A stretch of 5,307 nucleotides of DNA from Defluviitaleaceae bacterium. GTDB taxonomy: Bacteria; Bacillota; Clostridia; Lachnospirales; WRAX01. The stretch is taken from positions 1 through 5,307 of the forward strand of contig WRBU01000096.1 in NCBI GenBank assembly GCA_009784355.1. Reading direction: 5' to 3'. Made by a program: the position numbers and the translations under genes. Shown piece by piece: positions 4,908 to 5,307 of this stretch. The notes under the pieces are model-generated. The model was not told where the DNA came from. It did not search any database and saw nothing but the letters and a program-made list of their open reading frames with translations. Numbering within the stretch: position 1 is the first letter of the stretch; each line of letters begins with the position of its first letter.

Positions 4908-5307
4908 TTAATTCATCCTATCCAAAAAACTTTTATATTGTTCGTAACGTTGGGGGTGAATACTGATACCAACTTGCTGTTTAACAGCACAGTCTGGCTC
5001 GGTTACGTGTATACATGCATTAAAAAAACAACTAAATCGATGCTCTTCAAATTCGGGATAATACTCTTGCAGCTCACGCTTTGGGATATTGTCGATACTT
5101 ATGGATGTAAAACCCGGGGAGTCCACAACATAAGTTTTCTCACCTACTTTAACCAGTTGAGTGTGCCTTGTTGTGTGCTTGCCCCTCCCAATTTTTTCGC
5201 TCAGCCCCCCAATCGCAAAGTCAAGTTTGGGAAAAAGCGTATTTATTATGCTGGATTTTCCAACGCCGCTCGCCCCAGCGAAAATGCTGGTTTTTTCTTC
5301 AATCACA
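4908..5307 (-). CDS. rsgA: Ribosome small subunit-dependent GTPase A (C-terminal part, cut by right edge)
   Basis: RsgA (YjeQ/YloQ) is a GTPase that acts late in 30S ribosomal subunit assembly. The family has a circularly permuted G domain (G4-G5-G1-G2-G3) between an OB fold and a zinc module. About 133 C-terminal residues are visible. They hold the P-loop G1 (GASGVGKSS, residues 11-19 counted from the GTG at 5306), the G2 region (GRGKHTTRHT, 41-50) and G3 (DSPGF, 62-66). The zinc ligands Cys93, Cys98, His100 and Cys106 have the 5-2-6 spacing of E. coli YjeQ, followed by RYEQY. The OB fold and G4/G5 lie past the right edge. The GTG at 5306 is an internal Val codon, not the start: a full protein is about 290 residues. 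It is upstream of rpe in the same operon, a common Firmicutes arrangement. Confidence 0.95.
   Translation of the reverse strand, partial: VIEEKTSIFAGASGVGKSSIINTLFPKLDFAIGGLSEKIGRGKHTTRHTQLVKVGEKTYVVDSPGFTSISIDNIPKRELQEYYPEFEEHRFSCFFNACIHVTEPDCAVKQQVGISIHPQRYEQYKSFLDRMN

Noticed and set aside
5304..5306. GTG as the start codon of rsgA
   Set aside because: It lies just before the P-loop. RsgA needs its OB fold and G4/G5 motifs upstream, so this is an internal Val codon of a truncated gene.

Overview
The window looks like a piece of chromosome from a low-GC Gram-positive bacterium, most likely a Clostridia-type Firmicute. The supporting signs are AGGAGG-type ribosome binding sites, a textbook sigma-A promoter (TTGACA-17-TATAAT), a BlaI/M56 regulator pair, a lipoprotein-type solute-binding protein, an rsgA-rpe gene pair, and the start of a radical SAM protein of the 'DNA modification/repair' family I associate with Clostridia. 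I cannot name the genus.

Layout from left to right. Positions 1-305 (minus) hold the first 101 codons of a radical SAM protein that runs off the left edge; it starts at GTG. Positions 306-614 contain no gene, only this gene's extended -10 promoter, two inverted repeats and a strong terminator. Positions 615-1619 (minus) encode a lipid-anchored ABC transporter solute-binding protein of the NMT1/THI5/SsuA type, with no permease or ATPase gene visible. Positions 1620-2027 are a divergent intergenic region with two notable parts: a ~168-bp imperfect palindrome that folds almost end to end into one hairpin, and a consensus promoter overlaid by dyads resembling BlaI operators. Positions 2028-4137 (plus) are a tight two-gene operon: a BlaI/MecI-type repressor and a BlaR1/MecR1-type M56 membrane metalloprotease. 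A 15-bp terminator at 4158-4200 separates it from the convergent pair rpe (4234-4905, minus) and rsgA (4908 to the right edge, minus, truncated).

How the genes work together. The repressor/protease pair is a self-contained signalling unit. By analogy with BlaR1/BlaI and MecR1/MecI, a signal sensed outside the cell activates the cytosolic HELVH protease, the repressor is removed, and the operon's own promoter is derepressed. The most interesting point is that the protease's extracellular part has none of the penicillin-binding motifs of BlaR1. It contains a single lysine, an Asp-box motif and a probable coiled coil, so the signal is probably not a beta-lactam bound in the usual way. rsgA and rpe are housekeeping genes (30S ribosome maturation and the pentose phosphate pathway). 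The solute-binding protein and the radical SAM protein appear to be separate single transcription units.
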